Counted from the stretch's first letter, positions 43,150-53,501 are shown. The stretch: DNA of 64,000 nucleotides from Thermomonas sp. S9 (GCF_024704365.1 NZ_JAJDFY010000001.1:2461001-2525000); one strand, 5' to 3'. The notes: generated from the letters alone by a model not told the origin. Made by a program: numbers and translations.

Positions 43150-43578
43150 ATGGCCTACGCCACGCTCGCCGACCTCATCACCCGCTACGGTGAGGATGAG
43201 ATCGCCCAGCGCACCGACCGCACCGGCTCGGGCGTGGTCGATGCCGCCGTGGCCCAGCGTGCGCTCGACGACGCGCAGGCCGAGATCGACGGCTATATCG
43301 CCAGCCGCTACAAGCTGCCGCTGCCGACCGTGCCGGCAGCGCTCGCGCGCATTGCCTGCGACATCGCGCGCTACCGGCTGTGGGAGGACGTCGCCTCCGA
43401 CGAGGTGCGCCGCCGCTACGAGGATGCGCGCAAGCTGCTGGAGGCGATCGCCAAGGGCATCGTGAGTCTGGGCCTGCCGGCCGTTCTTCCGCCCGCGAGC
43501 CAGCCGGCGCTGTCGCTCGCCGCCGCCAAGAGCGGGCCGGCGCCGGTGTTCGGACGCGACGGCATGGAGGGCTGGTGA
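43150..43578 (+). CDS. DUF1320 head-tail connector protein (Mu gp36-like)
   Basis: 142 residues: MAYATLADLITRYGEDEIAQ, AQAEIDGYIASRYKLPLPTV, LARIACDIARYRLWEDVASD. The DUF1320 family probably forms part of the head-tail connector. Its stop overlaps the next ATG (TGATG). Confidence 0.88.
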   Translation: MAYATLADLITRYGEDEIAQRTDRTGSGVVDAAVAQRALDDAQAEIDGYIASRYKLPLPTVPAALARIACDIARYRLWEDVASDEVRRRYEDARKLLEAIAKGIVSLGLPAVLPPASQPALSLAAAKSGPAPVFGRDGMEGW

Positions 43579-44000
43579 TGCTGGCCATCGAGCGCCTGAT
43601 CCGCGACCGCCTGGCCGCCATCCCGGACGTGCCGGGCGGCGTGTCATCGGTCGCCGAGCTGTCCATGGAGGCCGTGGCAGGGCGGCGCTTCCCGGCCCTG
43701 TTCGTCGGTGCCGACGGCTACCGCGTCGAGGACGACAAATCGCCCGGCGCCATCGCCGTGGCCAGCCGCTGGCTGGTCATCGTGGCCGTGCGCCATGTGG
43801 GCGACGCCAGGGGCGGCTCGGCCGCGCGCGATGCGGCCTCCGATCTGGCGACCGAGGTCATGGCGCGCCTGTACCGCTGGCAGCCGCCAGGCCACAAGCC
43901 GCTGATGGCAGCCGCTCCACCGAAGCCGGACTACGCCACCGGCGTGCTGCTCTACCCGCTGGCATTCGAGGCCATCCACATCATCAACCGCAAGGAGTAA
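43578..44000 (+). CDS. Gp37-like protein (DUF1834)
   Basis: 140 residues. MLAIERLIRDRLAAIPDVPG, GRRFPALFVGADGYRVEDDK, ASDLATEVMARLYRWQPPGH and TGVLLYPLAFEAIHIINRKE have the layout of Mu gp37/DUF1834 tail-completion proteins. Located between the connector and tail tube genes. Confidence 0.75.
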   Translation: MLAIERLIRDRLAAIPDVPGGVSSVAELSMEAVAGRRFPALFVGADGYRVEDDKSPGAIAVASRWLVIVAVRHVGDARGGSAARDAASDLATEVMARLYRWQPPGHKPLMAAAPPKPDYATGVLLYPLAFEAIHIINRKE

Positions 44001-44003
44001 GTC

Positions 44004-44755
44004 ATGAGCTACTTTTCCGGACAGGGGCGCGTCTATCTCGCCGCCCGCGATACCAACGGCAACCCGCTCGCCTTGCGCTGGGTGGGCAACGTGCCGGATC
44101 TGAAGGTCTCGCTCAACGTGGAGACCATCGAGCACAAGGAGTCCCACTCCGGCCAGCGGCTCACCGACTTGCAGCTGATCAAGAGCAAGGACGGGGAGTT
44201 TTCCTGCACGCTCGGAGGAGATTTCCACCGAGAACCTGGAGCTCTCGCTCTTCGGCCAGACCTCCAGCGTGACCGCCGGCACGGTGACCGACGAGACGCT
44301 GCCGACCGGCATCGTGGCGGGCGATGGTGCGGCTGCTGGCCAATCAGTTCGTGTCGGCGGTACTGGTCACGGATTCGGCGAGTACGCCGGCGACCCTCGC
44401 GGCCGGCACCGACTACAAGGTGCATGCCGCGCAGGGCGCGATCGAGTTCCTCAACGTCACCGGCTTCACCCAGCCGTTCAAGGTCGATTACAGCTTTGGT
44501 GCGGCCAAGCGCACGGCGATGTTCAAGTCGCCGCAGCCGGAGGTGTGGCTGCGCTTCGACGGCATCAACACGGCGGACGGCAACAAGCCTGTCGTCCTCG
44601 ATCTCTACCGCGTGGCGCTCAACCCGACCAAGGACCTGTCGCTGATCTCGGATGAACTTCAGCGCTTCGAGCTCTCCGGCCGGGTGCTGGCGGATGTGAG
44701 CAAGGATGCCGCAGGCCCGCTCGGCCAGTTTGGCCGGTTGATCATGCAGGGATAA
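44004..44755 (+). CDS. Major tail (tube) protein, frameshifted as assembled
   Basis: Starts SYFSGQGRVYLAARDTNGNP, then VPDLKVSLNVETIEHKESHS, a tail-tube-like N-terminus. An extra G at 44214 (repair CTLEEISTENLELSLFG) and an extra T near 44325 (repair VAGEVRLLANQFVSAVLV) interrupt it. The rest (WLRFDGINTADGNKPVVLDL; FELSGRVLADVSKDAAGPLG) is beta-rich and intact. About 250 residues. Position and fold pattern suggest the non-contractile tube; no sheath gene is present. Confidence 0.75.
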
Positions 44756-44758
44756 GCG

Positions 44759-45020
44759 ATGGCGACGCTCAACGTCCCGCTGCCGGATAGCGGCTGGGTG
44801 CAGGTGGCGGCGGATACCGATGCGGGGTTCCTGGCGCAGGGCGGCGGATCGTATGCGCTCGAGGGCCACCACCGATGCGCCGACGCCGCCGTCCGTGCGC
44901 GGGTTCGTGCTGCCCGCCGCGCAGCTGGTCGGCCGTGGGCTGCTGGGGCCTGGGTATGTCTGGGTGCGGCAGTACCCCACCGACACCGGCTATGCGGTGA
45001 CCCTGACGGTATCGAGGTGA
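44759..45020 (+). CDS. Small tail-region protein, frameshifted as assembled
   Basis: About 86 residues: VPLPDSGWVQVAADTDAGFL, then after removing one G near 44861 ALEATTDAPTPPSVRGFVLP and LGPGYVWVRQYPTDTGYAVT. It lies between the tube gene and the beta-propeller gene; unknown role. Confidence 0.55.
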
Positions 45021-45023
45021 CCC

Positions 45024-46105
45024 ATGGCCCTCTACGATCTGGCAGGCAGCCTGTACGGCCCCGGCAGCGCAGGCGGCGCCACCGGAGTCGGCGTGCCCGT
45101 GGGCGGCGTGATCGCCCATCCTGGTCCACAGCCATCGGGGTATGCGCCGATGGCCGGCCAGTATCTGGACCTTGCGCAGTATCCGGCGCTGACCGGGTGA
45201 ACGATCCGCCCCTTGGCGCGGTGTTCACTACCCGCAGCGTGGGCGCGTCGATTTATTCCGTGATCAAGGCAGGGGCGCTATATGTGGCGACCGGGGGTGC
45301 CGGCGTCGTGCGCACCAGCGCGGACGTCGTGACCTGGACGACCCGCACATCGGGGACCAGCTATAACCTCTACGCCACGGCATGGTCGGGTGCGCTGCTG
45401 GTGGCGGTGGGCAACAATGGAACGCTCGTCACCAGCGCCGACGGCATCACCTGGACGGCGCGCAGCAGCGGCACGACACAGACGCTCTACAGCGTGACGT
45501 GGTCGTCGGCGCGTGGGCTGTTCGTGGCCGTGGGCAGCGCAGGAACGCTCATCACCAGCCCCGATGGCATCACCTGGACGGCGCGCAGCAGCGGCACGAC
45601 GCAGACGCTCAACAGCGTGGTGTGGGTGGCGGGCCTGGGGCTGTTCGTGGCCGTGGGCAGCGCAGGAACGCTCATCACCAGCCCCGATGGCATCACCTGG
45701 ACGGCGCGTAGCAGCGGCACGACGCAGACGCTGCAGGCCATCGCCTGGTCGGGGAGCGAGCTGATGGCGGTGGGGCAAAACGTGGCGTGTGTCAGCCCCG
45801 ACGGCATCACCTGGACGGCGCGCAGTCATACGCTGGGGTACATGACCCTGCTGACCTATGCGGACGGGCGCTGGGTGGCTGGCGTCAGCATGGCGTACAC
45901 CGCCAGCAGCGACAGCGGTATCACATGGTCACTGCCGATGTCGGTGGGCGGCACCGTCGCCTACCAGCCTCTCGTGGAGGAGGCGATGGTCTGGCTGCCG
46001 TCAGGCACATCGCTGATTGGACTGCCGCGCTCGCGGCCGGGCTACAGGTATCTGCCGGCGCTGTCTGCAGCGCCAGGCACCACGTATTACATGCGGGTGG
46101 CGTGA
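45024..46105 (+). CDS. Tail-associated beta-propeller protein, frameshifted as assembled
   Basis: About 360 residues. A collar-like N-terminus (VGVPVGGVIAHPGPQPSGYA, GQYLDLAQYPALTG) is joined to the body by restoring one base at about 45196. The body has four or more tandem blades of about 41 residues, each reading SPDGITWTARSSGTTQTL followed by a hydrophobic strand and GLFVAVGSAGTLIT. This is the pattern of BNR/YCF48-like beta-propellers, often used for carbohydrate or surface binding. Receptor binding or tail decoration is inferred. Confidence 0.72.
45443..45811 (+). repeat. Tandem DNA repeats of 123 bp encoding propeller blades
   Basis: The GGCATCACCTGGACGGCGCG motif recurs at 45443, 45566, 45689 and 45803, spaced 123, 123 and 114 bases. 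The second and third full units are nearly identical at DNA level, including GTGGGCAGCGCAGGAACGCT, so they were duplicated recently and could change copy number by recombination. Confidence 0.88.
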
Positions 46106-46503
46106 TGGCTGTGTACAGCTACGATGATTATGGATTCCTGTCCGACCAGCCGATCGCGGGCCGCCAGACGCCCATCGCCCCACCACCGGCCCCGTGGCCG
46201 GACGGACAGCGCCCCAATTGGACCGGCGTGGAATGGACCATGCTCGCCTACCCGCCGCCGCCAGCGCCCGTCCCGGTGCCGGATGCCGTCACGCCGCGCC
46301 AGATCCGGCAGGCGCTGAACCGTGCTGGGCTGCGGGATGCGGTGGAGGCGGCGGTCGCCGCGGCAGGCCGCGACGTGCAGGACTGGTGGGAGTTCGCACT
46401 GACCATCGAGCGCGCGCACCCCATGGTGGAGGCTATGCTGCCAGCGCTCGGGCTGACGCCGGCGCAGGCGGATGACATCTTCAGGCTTGCGGGGACGCTA
46501 TGA
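46105..46503 (+). CDS. Phage tail-region protein, unknown
   Basis: 132 residues: a Pro-rich N-terminal half (IAPPPAPWPDGQRPNWTGVE) and a helical C-terminal domain (VTPRQIRQALNRAGLRDAVE, AGRDVQDWWEFALTIERAHP). The C-terminal pattern is frequent in phage tail-fibre-adjacent proteins. The start overlaps the propeller stop (TGATG), so it probably acts with that protein. Confidence 0.68.
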   Translation: MAVYSYDDYGFLSDQPIAGRQTPIAPPPAPWPDGQRPNWTGVEWTMLAYPPPPAPVPVPDAVTPRQIRQALNRAGLRDAVEAAVAAAGRDVQDWWEFALTIERAHPMVEAMLPALGLTPAQADDIFRLAGTL

Positions 46504-46784
46504 GCACACCCTTTGCAACGCGCGTCCAGCACCTGCTCATCGCGATGGATCAGCTGCTGTGGGTGGCGCTCACGCTGGGCGATGGTCTGCCGGACGAAAC
46601 AGTCAGCGCGGCTGCCTGGCGGATGGAGCGCCAAAGGAAGCTCGCCGGCCGCATCCTGCGCCCGCTGATCGACATGATCTTCCGGCCGATCGAGCGTGAC
46701 CATTGCCGCGCCAGCTTCGAGGCCGAGTGCCGGCGCAGCCAGCCACCACACATCTACGACACGGAGAGCACATTGCATGACTGA
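46500..46784 (+). CDS. Phage protein, unknown
   Basis: 94 residues: VQHLLIAMDQLLWVALTLGD, GLPDETVSAAAWRMERQRK, then LRPLIDMIFRPIERDHCRAS. Two hydrophobic patches and a Cys/His/Arg-rich tail. The GMPDET-like motif recurs in unannotated phage proteins. Coupled to its neighbours by short overlaps. Confidence 0.6.
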   Translation: MSTPFATRVQHLLIAMDQLLWVALTLGDGLPDETVSAAAWRMERQRKLAGRILRPLIDMIFRPIERDHCRASFEAECRRSQPPHIYDTESTLHD

Positions 46785-47133
46785 CATCGCCCCCGTCACC
46801 GTCCGTGACCTGCCCGCGTTCCTGGCGGCCATCGAGCCGATCGCGCGCGAGCTTGCCAGCGGCGATATCGCTGGCGCGCTGCTGCGCCATGCCGATGCGG
46901 TGATCGAGGCCACCGCCATCGGCGCGGGCGTCGATCGTGCCTGGCTGGAGGCGCAGCAGACCGATGTGCTGGTGGAACTCGCGGCGAAGGTGCTGGAGGT
47001 GAACGCGGATTTTTTCGCGCACCGCGTGCTGCCGGCGCTCCATCAGGCCGCCGATCGCCTGGCGCTGATCGCCTCTGGTGGCACGTATGGATCGCCCGGC
47101 TCGTCGGAGCAGGCTTCGGCTACCGCGACGTAA
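46777..47133 (+). CDS. Tail assembly chaperone-like protein (zero-frame product)
   Basis: 118 residues: TVRDLPAFLAAIEPIARELA, DIAGALLRHADAVIEATAIG, VLVELAAKVLEVNADFFAHR. This is the pattern of DUF6631-type proteins just upstream of the tape measure in Mu-like siphophages. A TTTTTTC heptamer at 47010-47016 is in phase for -1 slippage, and the -1 frame stays open to 47288. A G/GT-like pair (short and frameshift-extended form) is therefore likely. The zero-frame end is Ser/Thr/Ala-rich. Confidence 0.68.
   Translation: MTDIAPVTVRDLPAFLAAIEPIARELASGDIAGALLRHADAVIEATAIGAGVDRAWLEAQQTDVLVELAAKVLEVNADFFAHRVLPALHQAADRLALIASGGTYGSPGSSEQASATAT
47010..47016 (+). promoter_or_regulatory. Candidate -1 ribosomal slippery site T TTT TTC
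   Basis: Heptamer of the X-XXY-YYZ type, in the correct phase (zero-frame codons TTT TTC) within the chaperone gene. After a -1 slip the frame has no stop for 270 bases and ends at 47288. Confidence 0.5.
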
Positions 47134-47288
47134 TGGCCATGCCGTGGCCGCAGGCGCGGGACTTTCTCGACGCGGCGGCCCGGCTGGAGCGCGAACGGCT
47201 GATGCAGTCGGCGGTGGCCGCCCGCGCGGCGCAGGCCGACGAGAAGGGGTGGAAGGCGTGGGTGAAGGAGATGTGCCGTGGCGAGTGA
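47133..47288 (+). CDS. Tail chaperone extension / small tail protein
   Basis: 51 codons from the ATG overlapping the preceding TAA (TAATG): MAMPWPQARDFLDAAARLER, WKAWVKEMCRGE. The same frame is open upstream and protein-like from about 47073 (LWWHVWIARLVGAGFGYRDV), a sequence style typical of the T part of tail chaperone fusions. It is therefore probably made mainly as the C-terminal part of a -1 frameshift product, possibly also on its own. Confidence 0.55.
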   Translation: MAMPWPQARDFLDAAARLERERLMQSAVAARAAQADEKGWKAWVKEMCRGE

Positions 47289-47294
47289 GCGCCT

Positions 47295-47507
47295 TCAGCG
47301 CGAGTTCGGCCAGAACAGCACGGTGCGAACGCGCTTGGCCCATCGCGCACCAAGCCCTTCGGCCACGCCCAGCACCACGCACAGCACCAGAAAGGCCGCC
47401 ATCAGCACCAGCCACCACCGCGGCATGAGGAACACTGCCAGCACGGCAGTGAACGCCAGGCCGAGATAAAAGAAGTACCGCACGAAGAGCGCCAGGACGT
47501 CCGCCAT
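47295..47507 (-). CDS. Small two-helix membrane protein, reverse-oriented
   Basis: 70 residues with two strong membrane helices (FFYLGLAFTAVLAVFLM; WWLVLMAAFLVLCVVLGVA) and a basic C-terminus (ARWAKRVRTVLFWPNSR). Third codon positions are nearly all G or C, so it looks like a real gene. It is the only - strand gene in the late region, lies between the tail chaperone and tape measure genes, and its ATG overlaps the tape-measure ATG on the other strand. It could be a lysogenic-conversion gene such as a superinfection-exclusion protein; this is a guess from topology and orientation. Confidence 0.65.
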   Translation of the reverse strand: MADVLALFVRYFFYLGLAFTAVLAVFLMPRWWLVLMAAFLVLCVVLGVAEGLGARWAKRVRTVLFWPNSR

Positions 47508-50500
47508 GACCAGAGACCTCAAAGTCGCGCTGCGGATCACGGCCAGGCGATAGCACCCAGGGGGTGCTCGGCAAGACGCGCGCCGGTCTGGAGTCGATCT
47601 CGCGCCAGCTGGAGGTGGCGCGTAATGCGTTCGTGGCATTCCAGGGTGCACTGCAGCTCAGGGCCGGCATTGCCGGCCTGGCGGCGCTGGCCGACCAAGT
47701 GCAACAGGCCAATGCGCGGCTCAGACTTGCGACCAGTTCCGTGCAGGAGTTTGCCGCCGCGCAGGCGCTGGCCTATCGCGTGGCGGCCCAGACGGGCGCA
47801 GGCTATGAGGCGGTATCGACGCTCTATACCCGTCTGGCGCAGGCCGCCGGCGGCCTGGGCATCACCCAGGCGCAGGTGGCCAGGACCACGGAAGCCACGG
47901 CGCTGGCGCTCAAGGTGTCCGGGGCGTCGGCCGGGGAGTCCGCCGCGGTCATCACGCAGCTGTCGCAGGCCTTGGGCTCCGGCGTGCTGCGCGGCGATGA
48001 GTTCAACTCCATCATGGAGAACGGCGGGCGCCTGGCGCAAGCGCTGGCCGACGGTCTAGCCTGCCGGTGGGCCGGATGCGTGAACTCGCCGAAGCTGGCT
48101 TGCTGACCACGGATGTGGTCGTGCGCGCTCTGGAGTCTCAGTCCGGCAGGCTCAAGGCAGAGGCTGCCACGATGCCTGTGACCATCGGCCAGGCGCTCTC
48201 GCAGGTGCGCGATGAGTTCGGGCGGACGATCGACAGGATCAACCAGTCGGTGGGCGCGACGTCGGCTGTGTCCAGCGCGTTTACGGCGCTGGCCCGCCAC
48301 ATGAAGGACGTGATCGGGGGTGTCGCCGTTGCGGCGGTGGGTGCACTGACCGTGGCGACGTTTCGCGGCGGGCAGGAGGCCGTGGCGTATGTGCAGAAGC
48401 AGCTGGCCAAAATTGCCGCAGACCGGCAGGCGGCGATTGCGGCACAGGCGGTGGCCGCGAATGAAGTCGCCAAGGCGCAGGCCATGCTGGCCGCGGCGCA
48501 GGCGGCGGTGGCCTCATCCAGCGGCATGGCGCGTCTGACGGTCGTGCAGACGCAGTTGGTGCCGGCCCAGCAGAAGCTGGCGGCCGCGCAGAATGCCTTG
48601 AACGCGGCGCAGGCGGCCGGAACCGTGACCGCCCGCGCGCTCTCGGCGGCGATGGCGGCGATCGGCGGCCCTATCGGGTTGATCCTGACGCTGCTGACCG
48701 CCGGCGCCACCGCCTGGGTAATCTGGGGCGACAAGGCGGCCGAGGCTGGCGACAAGGCCAAGGCGGCCGCCGACAAGGCCCGCGATGCCATCGAGCAGGC
48801 CAATGCGGCGCGCGACCGCCTGGCGCGCGAGCAGCGCTTCGGCAGTGGCGATGCAGGCGCGCTGCGCGAGGGGATCGCGGCCGCTGGCGCGGAGATCGCC
48901 GCCAAGACCCAGGCGCTGATCGCCGCCCAACGCGACGCCGAGAGCGCACGACAGAGAATCCTCTACGCGCAAGAGCGGGACGGGCTGGCCGCCGTGGCGG
49001 CGTATCAGCGCCAGATCGACAAGATCAAGGCGCTACGCGCGGAGATCGCGGGCCTGCAGCGCGACCGCGAGGCCAACATCCAGGCGCTGGCCAGACTACC
49101 CGCCAGTGGGGAATCTGGGGGTATGACGGCGCTGGGCCGGGAGGTGATGGGCAAGCAATTCGACGCATTCCTCGAGCAGTACCGCGCCAAGATCGACCCG
49201 CTGGCCGCCGCGCTCAAGGACCTGCGCGAGCAGGCGCAGCGCGCCGGGGTCGCGCTCGACTCTCCGAAGTTCAAGGACGCCGAAGCGCTGGTCCGGAAGG
49301 CGTTTGCCAGGAAAAGCGCGGCCGATGGTGCCTCGCCTATGGCCGCGCGCGAGCAGTTCGATGCCGAACTGACGCTGCTCAAAGACGCATTGCAGCGCCA
49401 GCAACGCGCGCTCGACGCGGCGCTGCAAGACCGCCTGATCTCGCTGCGCGACTACTATGCGCGCAAGACGGCGCTGGAGCAGCAGGAAGTCGATGCCGAG
49501 ATCGCCCGCAAGCAGCAGGAACTCGCCCGCAGCCGGCAGGTCGCCGCAGGCGCCGGCAACGAGAACGAGCGCCTGCGCGCACGCGGCGAGGTCGCGCGGA
49601 TCGAGGCCGAGCTGATCGTCCTCAACAACAAGCGCGCCGACATCGAGCAGGCCAACGCTAGAGCCGCCGCCCAGGCCGAGCGCGAATTGGCCGATGCGCT
49701 GGCACAGGCACGCGAGGAACTCGCCCAGCTCACCGGCACCGACACGGCGGAAGACCTGCGCGCCGCGATCGAGCGCAGCTACCGGGATCTTCGCGCACGC
49801 CTGGCGGCCGAGAACGACGCCGCGGGCGTGGCGCTGATCGACCGGCTCATCGACGTCAAGGCCGCACAGGCCAACCTCGAGGCGATCGAAGCCCAGTGGC
49901 GGCAGGTCACGGAGCGGCTGCGCAACGCCCAGGAGGCGATCCAGATCCAGACCCAGGCCGGCTTGCTCACCGAAGCCCAGGCCCGGAAGCAGATCGTGGC
50001 CCTGCAGCAGCAATCGGCGGCCGAGATGCAGCGCCTGCTGCCCGCGATGCAGCAGGCCGCGCAGGCGATCGGCCCGGAGGCGGTGATCCGCGTGGCGGCC
50101 TTCCGCAACGAGCTGGAACGCACGCGGCTGGTCACCGATGAACTCGCGCCGGTGTGGAACCGCATCGGCGAGGCGTTCGGGCAGGCGGTGCAGGGGATCG
50201 TCAGCGGCGCGCAAAGCATGCGCGAGGCGCTCTCCAACATCTTCCGCGCCATTTCCGATGCGTTCTTGCAGGAGATGGTCATCAAGCCGTTCCAGGCGTG
50301 GGTGGCGGGGCAGGCGCGGATGCTGGCGGTCAAGCTTGGCTTGCTCCAGCAGGAGCAGGCCGCCGAGACCGCCGCGGCCGCGCAGTCGGTGGCCACCAAG
50401 CAGGCCGAGACGGCGGCCAAGGTCAGCGCCAGCGCCGCCGAAGCCGGCGCCGGGGCGGCCGCCTCGCAGGCGTCGATTCCGGTCGTGGGCCCGGGGCTGG

Positions 50501-50937
50501 CGATTGCCGCGATGGCGGCGATGGTCGCGGCCGTCATGGCGCTGCTGGGCAACATCAAGAAGTTCGCCGCCGGCGGCTATGTCACCGGCCCGGGGACCGG
50601 CACCTCCGATTCCATCCCCGCGCGGCTGTCGGCCGGCGAGTACGTGGTGCGGGCCGCGGCCGTGCAGCGCGTGGGCGTGGCGTTTCTGGACGCCATCAAT
50701 GGCATGCAGGCTCCGCCCGCCTGGGACGGCCAGCGTTTGGCCTTCGCTGCCGGTGGACTGGTGCCATCCGTGCAGCCGCCGCCGGCCGCACCGCAGGTCA
50801 ACACCGCCGTGCGCATCGTCAACGCCATCGACCCGGGCGTCACCCACGACCACCTGCAAACGCCCGCCGGCGAGCGGGTGATCCTCAACATCATCGGGCG
50901 CAACGCACGCGCGGTGCGCGCCGCCCTCCAGGGATAA
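47506..50937 (+). CDS. Tail tape measure protein, frameshifted as assembled
   Basis: About 1143 residues. It begins [13 protein letters not shown]; an extra G near 47550 must be removed to continue [20 protein letters not shown]. The N-terminal domain has [20 protein letters not shown] and [21 protein letters not shown] missing base near 48057 interrupts [20 protein letters not shown]. Long Ala/Gln/Glu/Arg coiled coils follow (AAAREQ to about residue 900), hydrophobic segments near residues 390 and 1010, and the typical end [29 protein letters not shown]. It sets tail length: about 1140 residues predicts roughly 170 nm at 0.15 nm per residue. Confidence 0.92.
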
Positions 50938-50940
50938 GCC

Positions 50941-51995
50941 ATGGCCTTGCTCTTCATCGACGGTTTCGACCACTACGACCCGCAGACGCTGGACCCCTTC
51001 GGCCAGCCGTGGCCGGCGCGCGGCAAGGCGGCGTATCTGTCGCCGCAGGCCACGCGCATCCCAGGCCGGCGACCCTCGTCCTATGCCTTGCGCCTGCCGG
51101 CCGGTGGCGGCGGCGGGTATGTGAAGAACCTGGAGACCGGGCGCACCAGCCTCATCGTGGGTGCGGCGCTGCGCGTGGCGCCGTTCGAGAACACCGGTGA
51201 GGAGCCGGTGCTGCTCGGCGTGCGCGACGCCTCCGCGCAGGTCGCCCACCTCGTCAAAATCGGCGAGGACGGGCGGCTGAAGCTCTACCGTCGGCAATCC
51301 GGCTATGACCAGTGGATCGCGACCTCGGTCGCGACCGCCCCGCGCGCGGCTGGCACTACGTCGAGCTGCAGGTCGTGCAGGGCACCAGCGACGGCGTGCT
51401 GTCGGTGCACCTCAACGGGATACTTGCCATCCAGCTCACCGCGCAGAACACGCTGCAAGGCGGCGGCCAGCTGCTCACCGCCTTCGTGGGTGCCGTGCCG
51501 GGGCAACCCTGTCCGATCACGGTCGATGTGGACGACCTGTACCTGGCCGACACCTCTGGCACGCTCAACACCACCTTCCTGGGCGATGTGCGGGTCGATG
51601 CGCTCGAGGCGCAGGCCGATGGGGTACTGAACCAGTGGACCGTCGAAGGGGCGGCCAGCGCCTGGCAGGCGGTCAGCGACGGCGATGAGGCCAGCGGCAT
51701 CCGCGCGAACACCGCCGGCCTGCGCCAGACCTTCGACGTCGAAGCGCTGCCGGTGATGGCCACGCCCGCCCTCCACGGCGTGCAGGTGACGATGCTGGCG
51801 CGCAAGACCGATGCCGGCGCGGGGGCGGTCAAGGGGCTGGTGGACAGCGCTGGGCAGACCGCCGTGAGCACCGATGTCGTCCTGCAAGAGCAGCTGGCCT
51901 GGCACACGGCGCTGTTCGAACGCGATCCGAACGGCGATGTCCCCTGGACCGAAGCCGCCTTCAACGCGGCCGAGTTCGGCGTGGAGTCGGTATGA
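50941..51995 (+). CDS. Tail protein with lectin-like fold, frameshifted as assembled
   Basis: About 352 residues: MALLFIDGFDHYDPQTLDPF, LLGVRDASAQVAHLVKIGED, then a break near 51343-51350 (repair ...TAPR-RGWHYVELQVVQG), and SDGVLSVHLNGILAIQLTAQ, a concanavalin/LamG-like strand pattern. The C-terminus ends PWTEAAFNAAEFGVESV. It is found directly after the tape measure in B3-like phages and is probably a distal tail component. Confidence 0.65.
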
Positions 51996-53501
51996 CGGAT
52001 CGGCGTCTCGCCACCGGACTGACCGAGACCGCCGCCGGCCCGCAGCCGGGCGCGGCGCTGGCCCTGCTGCGCGCCGAGGCGCTGGCGCGGCCGGATTCCG
52101 GGAGCGGCGTGACCCATCTGGCGCCGGAGACGCTCGCCCGGCCGGCGCCCGGGGTGGGGCTGGCCCGGGCCGTGATCGAGGTGCTGCGCCGCGACACCGC
52201 CGCCGCGGCGATGGTCGCCGGTGCGCTGGAGGCCTTCGGCGAAGCGCCGTGGCCGCAGGCTCCGCGCGGGGTCTTCGCCTTCCGCCACGACTGGGCCGAA
52301 CCCCTGGTGGAACGGCTGGAGTGGCAGACGGCCGTCACCCGGCTGGCCAGCGGCAACGAGGCGCGGCAGGCGCTGCGCCTGGTGCCGCGGCGACTGCTGA
52401 CCTACCACGTCGGCCACGGACGCGCCAGCGATGCGCTGGTCGCCGACTGGCTCGCCGACCACCTCGGGCACATGGCGCTGTGGCCGCTGCCGCATCGGGC
52501 GCTGACGCTCAGCCGCCCTGCAGCGCAGGGCGATGATGCACTCGCAGTCGCATCCGTCTCCATCGTCGCCTGGGAGCGCCCGGCGGCCGATCTGCACCTG
52601 ACCTATGCCGGCGTGGAGGATTGGGGAGACGATGCATGGCGGGCGCTCGTGCTCGCGCCTGACGGCTGGCAGCTGGCTCCGCTCGACTCGGTCGAGGCTG
52701 GCACGCTCTGGCTCGCCGCCCCGCTGGCACGCGCGGTGCCGGTAGGCGCGGCCGTCATGCCGCTGGTGTGGGGCATGGCCAGCGAGGCGGCCGATCTGGC
52801 GCAATGGGTGCCCGGCGTGGCCGGCGGCCGCGTGACCGCCTCCCTCACGCCCGCGCCCCTGCCGGACATGGACCTGCCGGGCGACCCGCTGCTCGACGGA
52901 CTGCCGGTGTGGCCCGAAGGCAACTGGCGCGACGACCCTTCCGTCACGGCGCAGGGCATGGTCACCCGGCAGGACCTCTCACCCGCCGACCCCTGGGTGC
53001 GGCGTGACGACCCGTGGCCGACGACGACCTTCCAGCGCCGCTATTTGGCCACAGGCCCGCAGAACATCGAGCGCTGGCGGGCGCGGCTGTACCGCGCCCA
53101 GGGGCGGCTCGGTGCCTGCTGGCTGCCCGATGGGCTGGCGCCGGTGCTGCGGGTGACGGCGGAGGCCGATCCCGGCGACGGCTTCCTGCGGGTGACGGGC
53201 GAGGACATTTCTGCGTTCTGGCACCGCCCGGCGGGCGCGCTGATCCTGCACCCGGACGGCAGCCGGCAGCATGTGCTGACCGCGACCTGCCACCGCGACC
53301 AGGGCGGCGTGCTGGTATTGCGCTCGGGCCTCGATGCCGCGGTGCCTGCCGGCAGCCGCGTGGTGCGCCTGGCGCGCTGCCGGCTCGACCACGACGCCGT
53401 CGATCTGTACTGGCACACCCCCGCGCTGGTCGAGATCCCCTGACCCTGCGCCAGCTGCCCGAGCCGCGCGGCCAGCAGCGGCCCCCCGCGAGGAATACTG
53501 A
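51992..53501 (+). CDS. Distal tail protein, unknown family, frameshifted as assembled
   Basis: About 503 residues after repair. GVFAFRHDWAEPLVERLEWQ, LVPRRLLTYHVGHGRASDAL, TFQRRYLATGPQNIERWRAR and GACWLPDGLAPVLRVTAEAD suggest a tail hub-like beta-rich protein. The apparent stop at 53441 follows a four-C run; one more C continues it as LTLRQLPEPRGQQRP, and one more C in the run at 53482-53487 gives PREEY and a TGA overlapping the next ATG. The repairs agree with the ATGA/TGATG gene junctions seen throughout. Confidence 0.7.

Noticed and set aside
45443-45811. Regular repeats that could suggest a CRISPR array
   Set aside because: The units are 123 bp, in frame, without unique spacers, and encode propeller blades. 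No cas gene or short palindromic repeat is present in the window.
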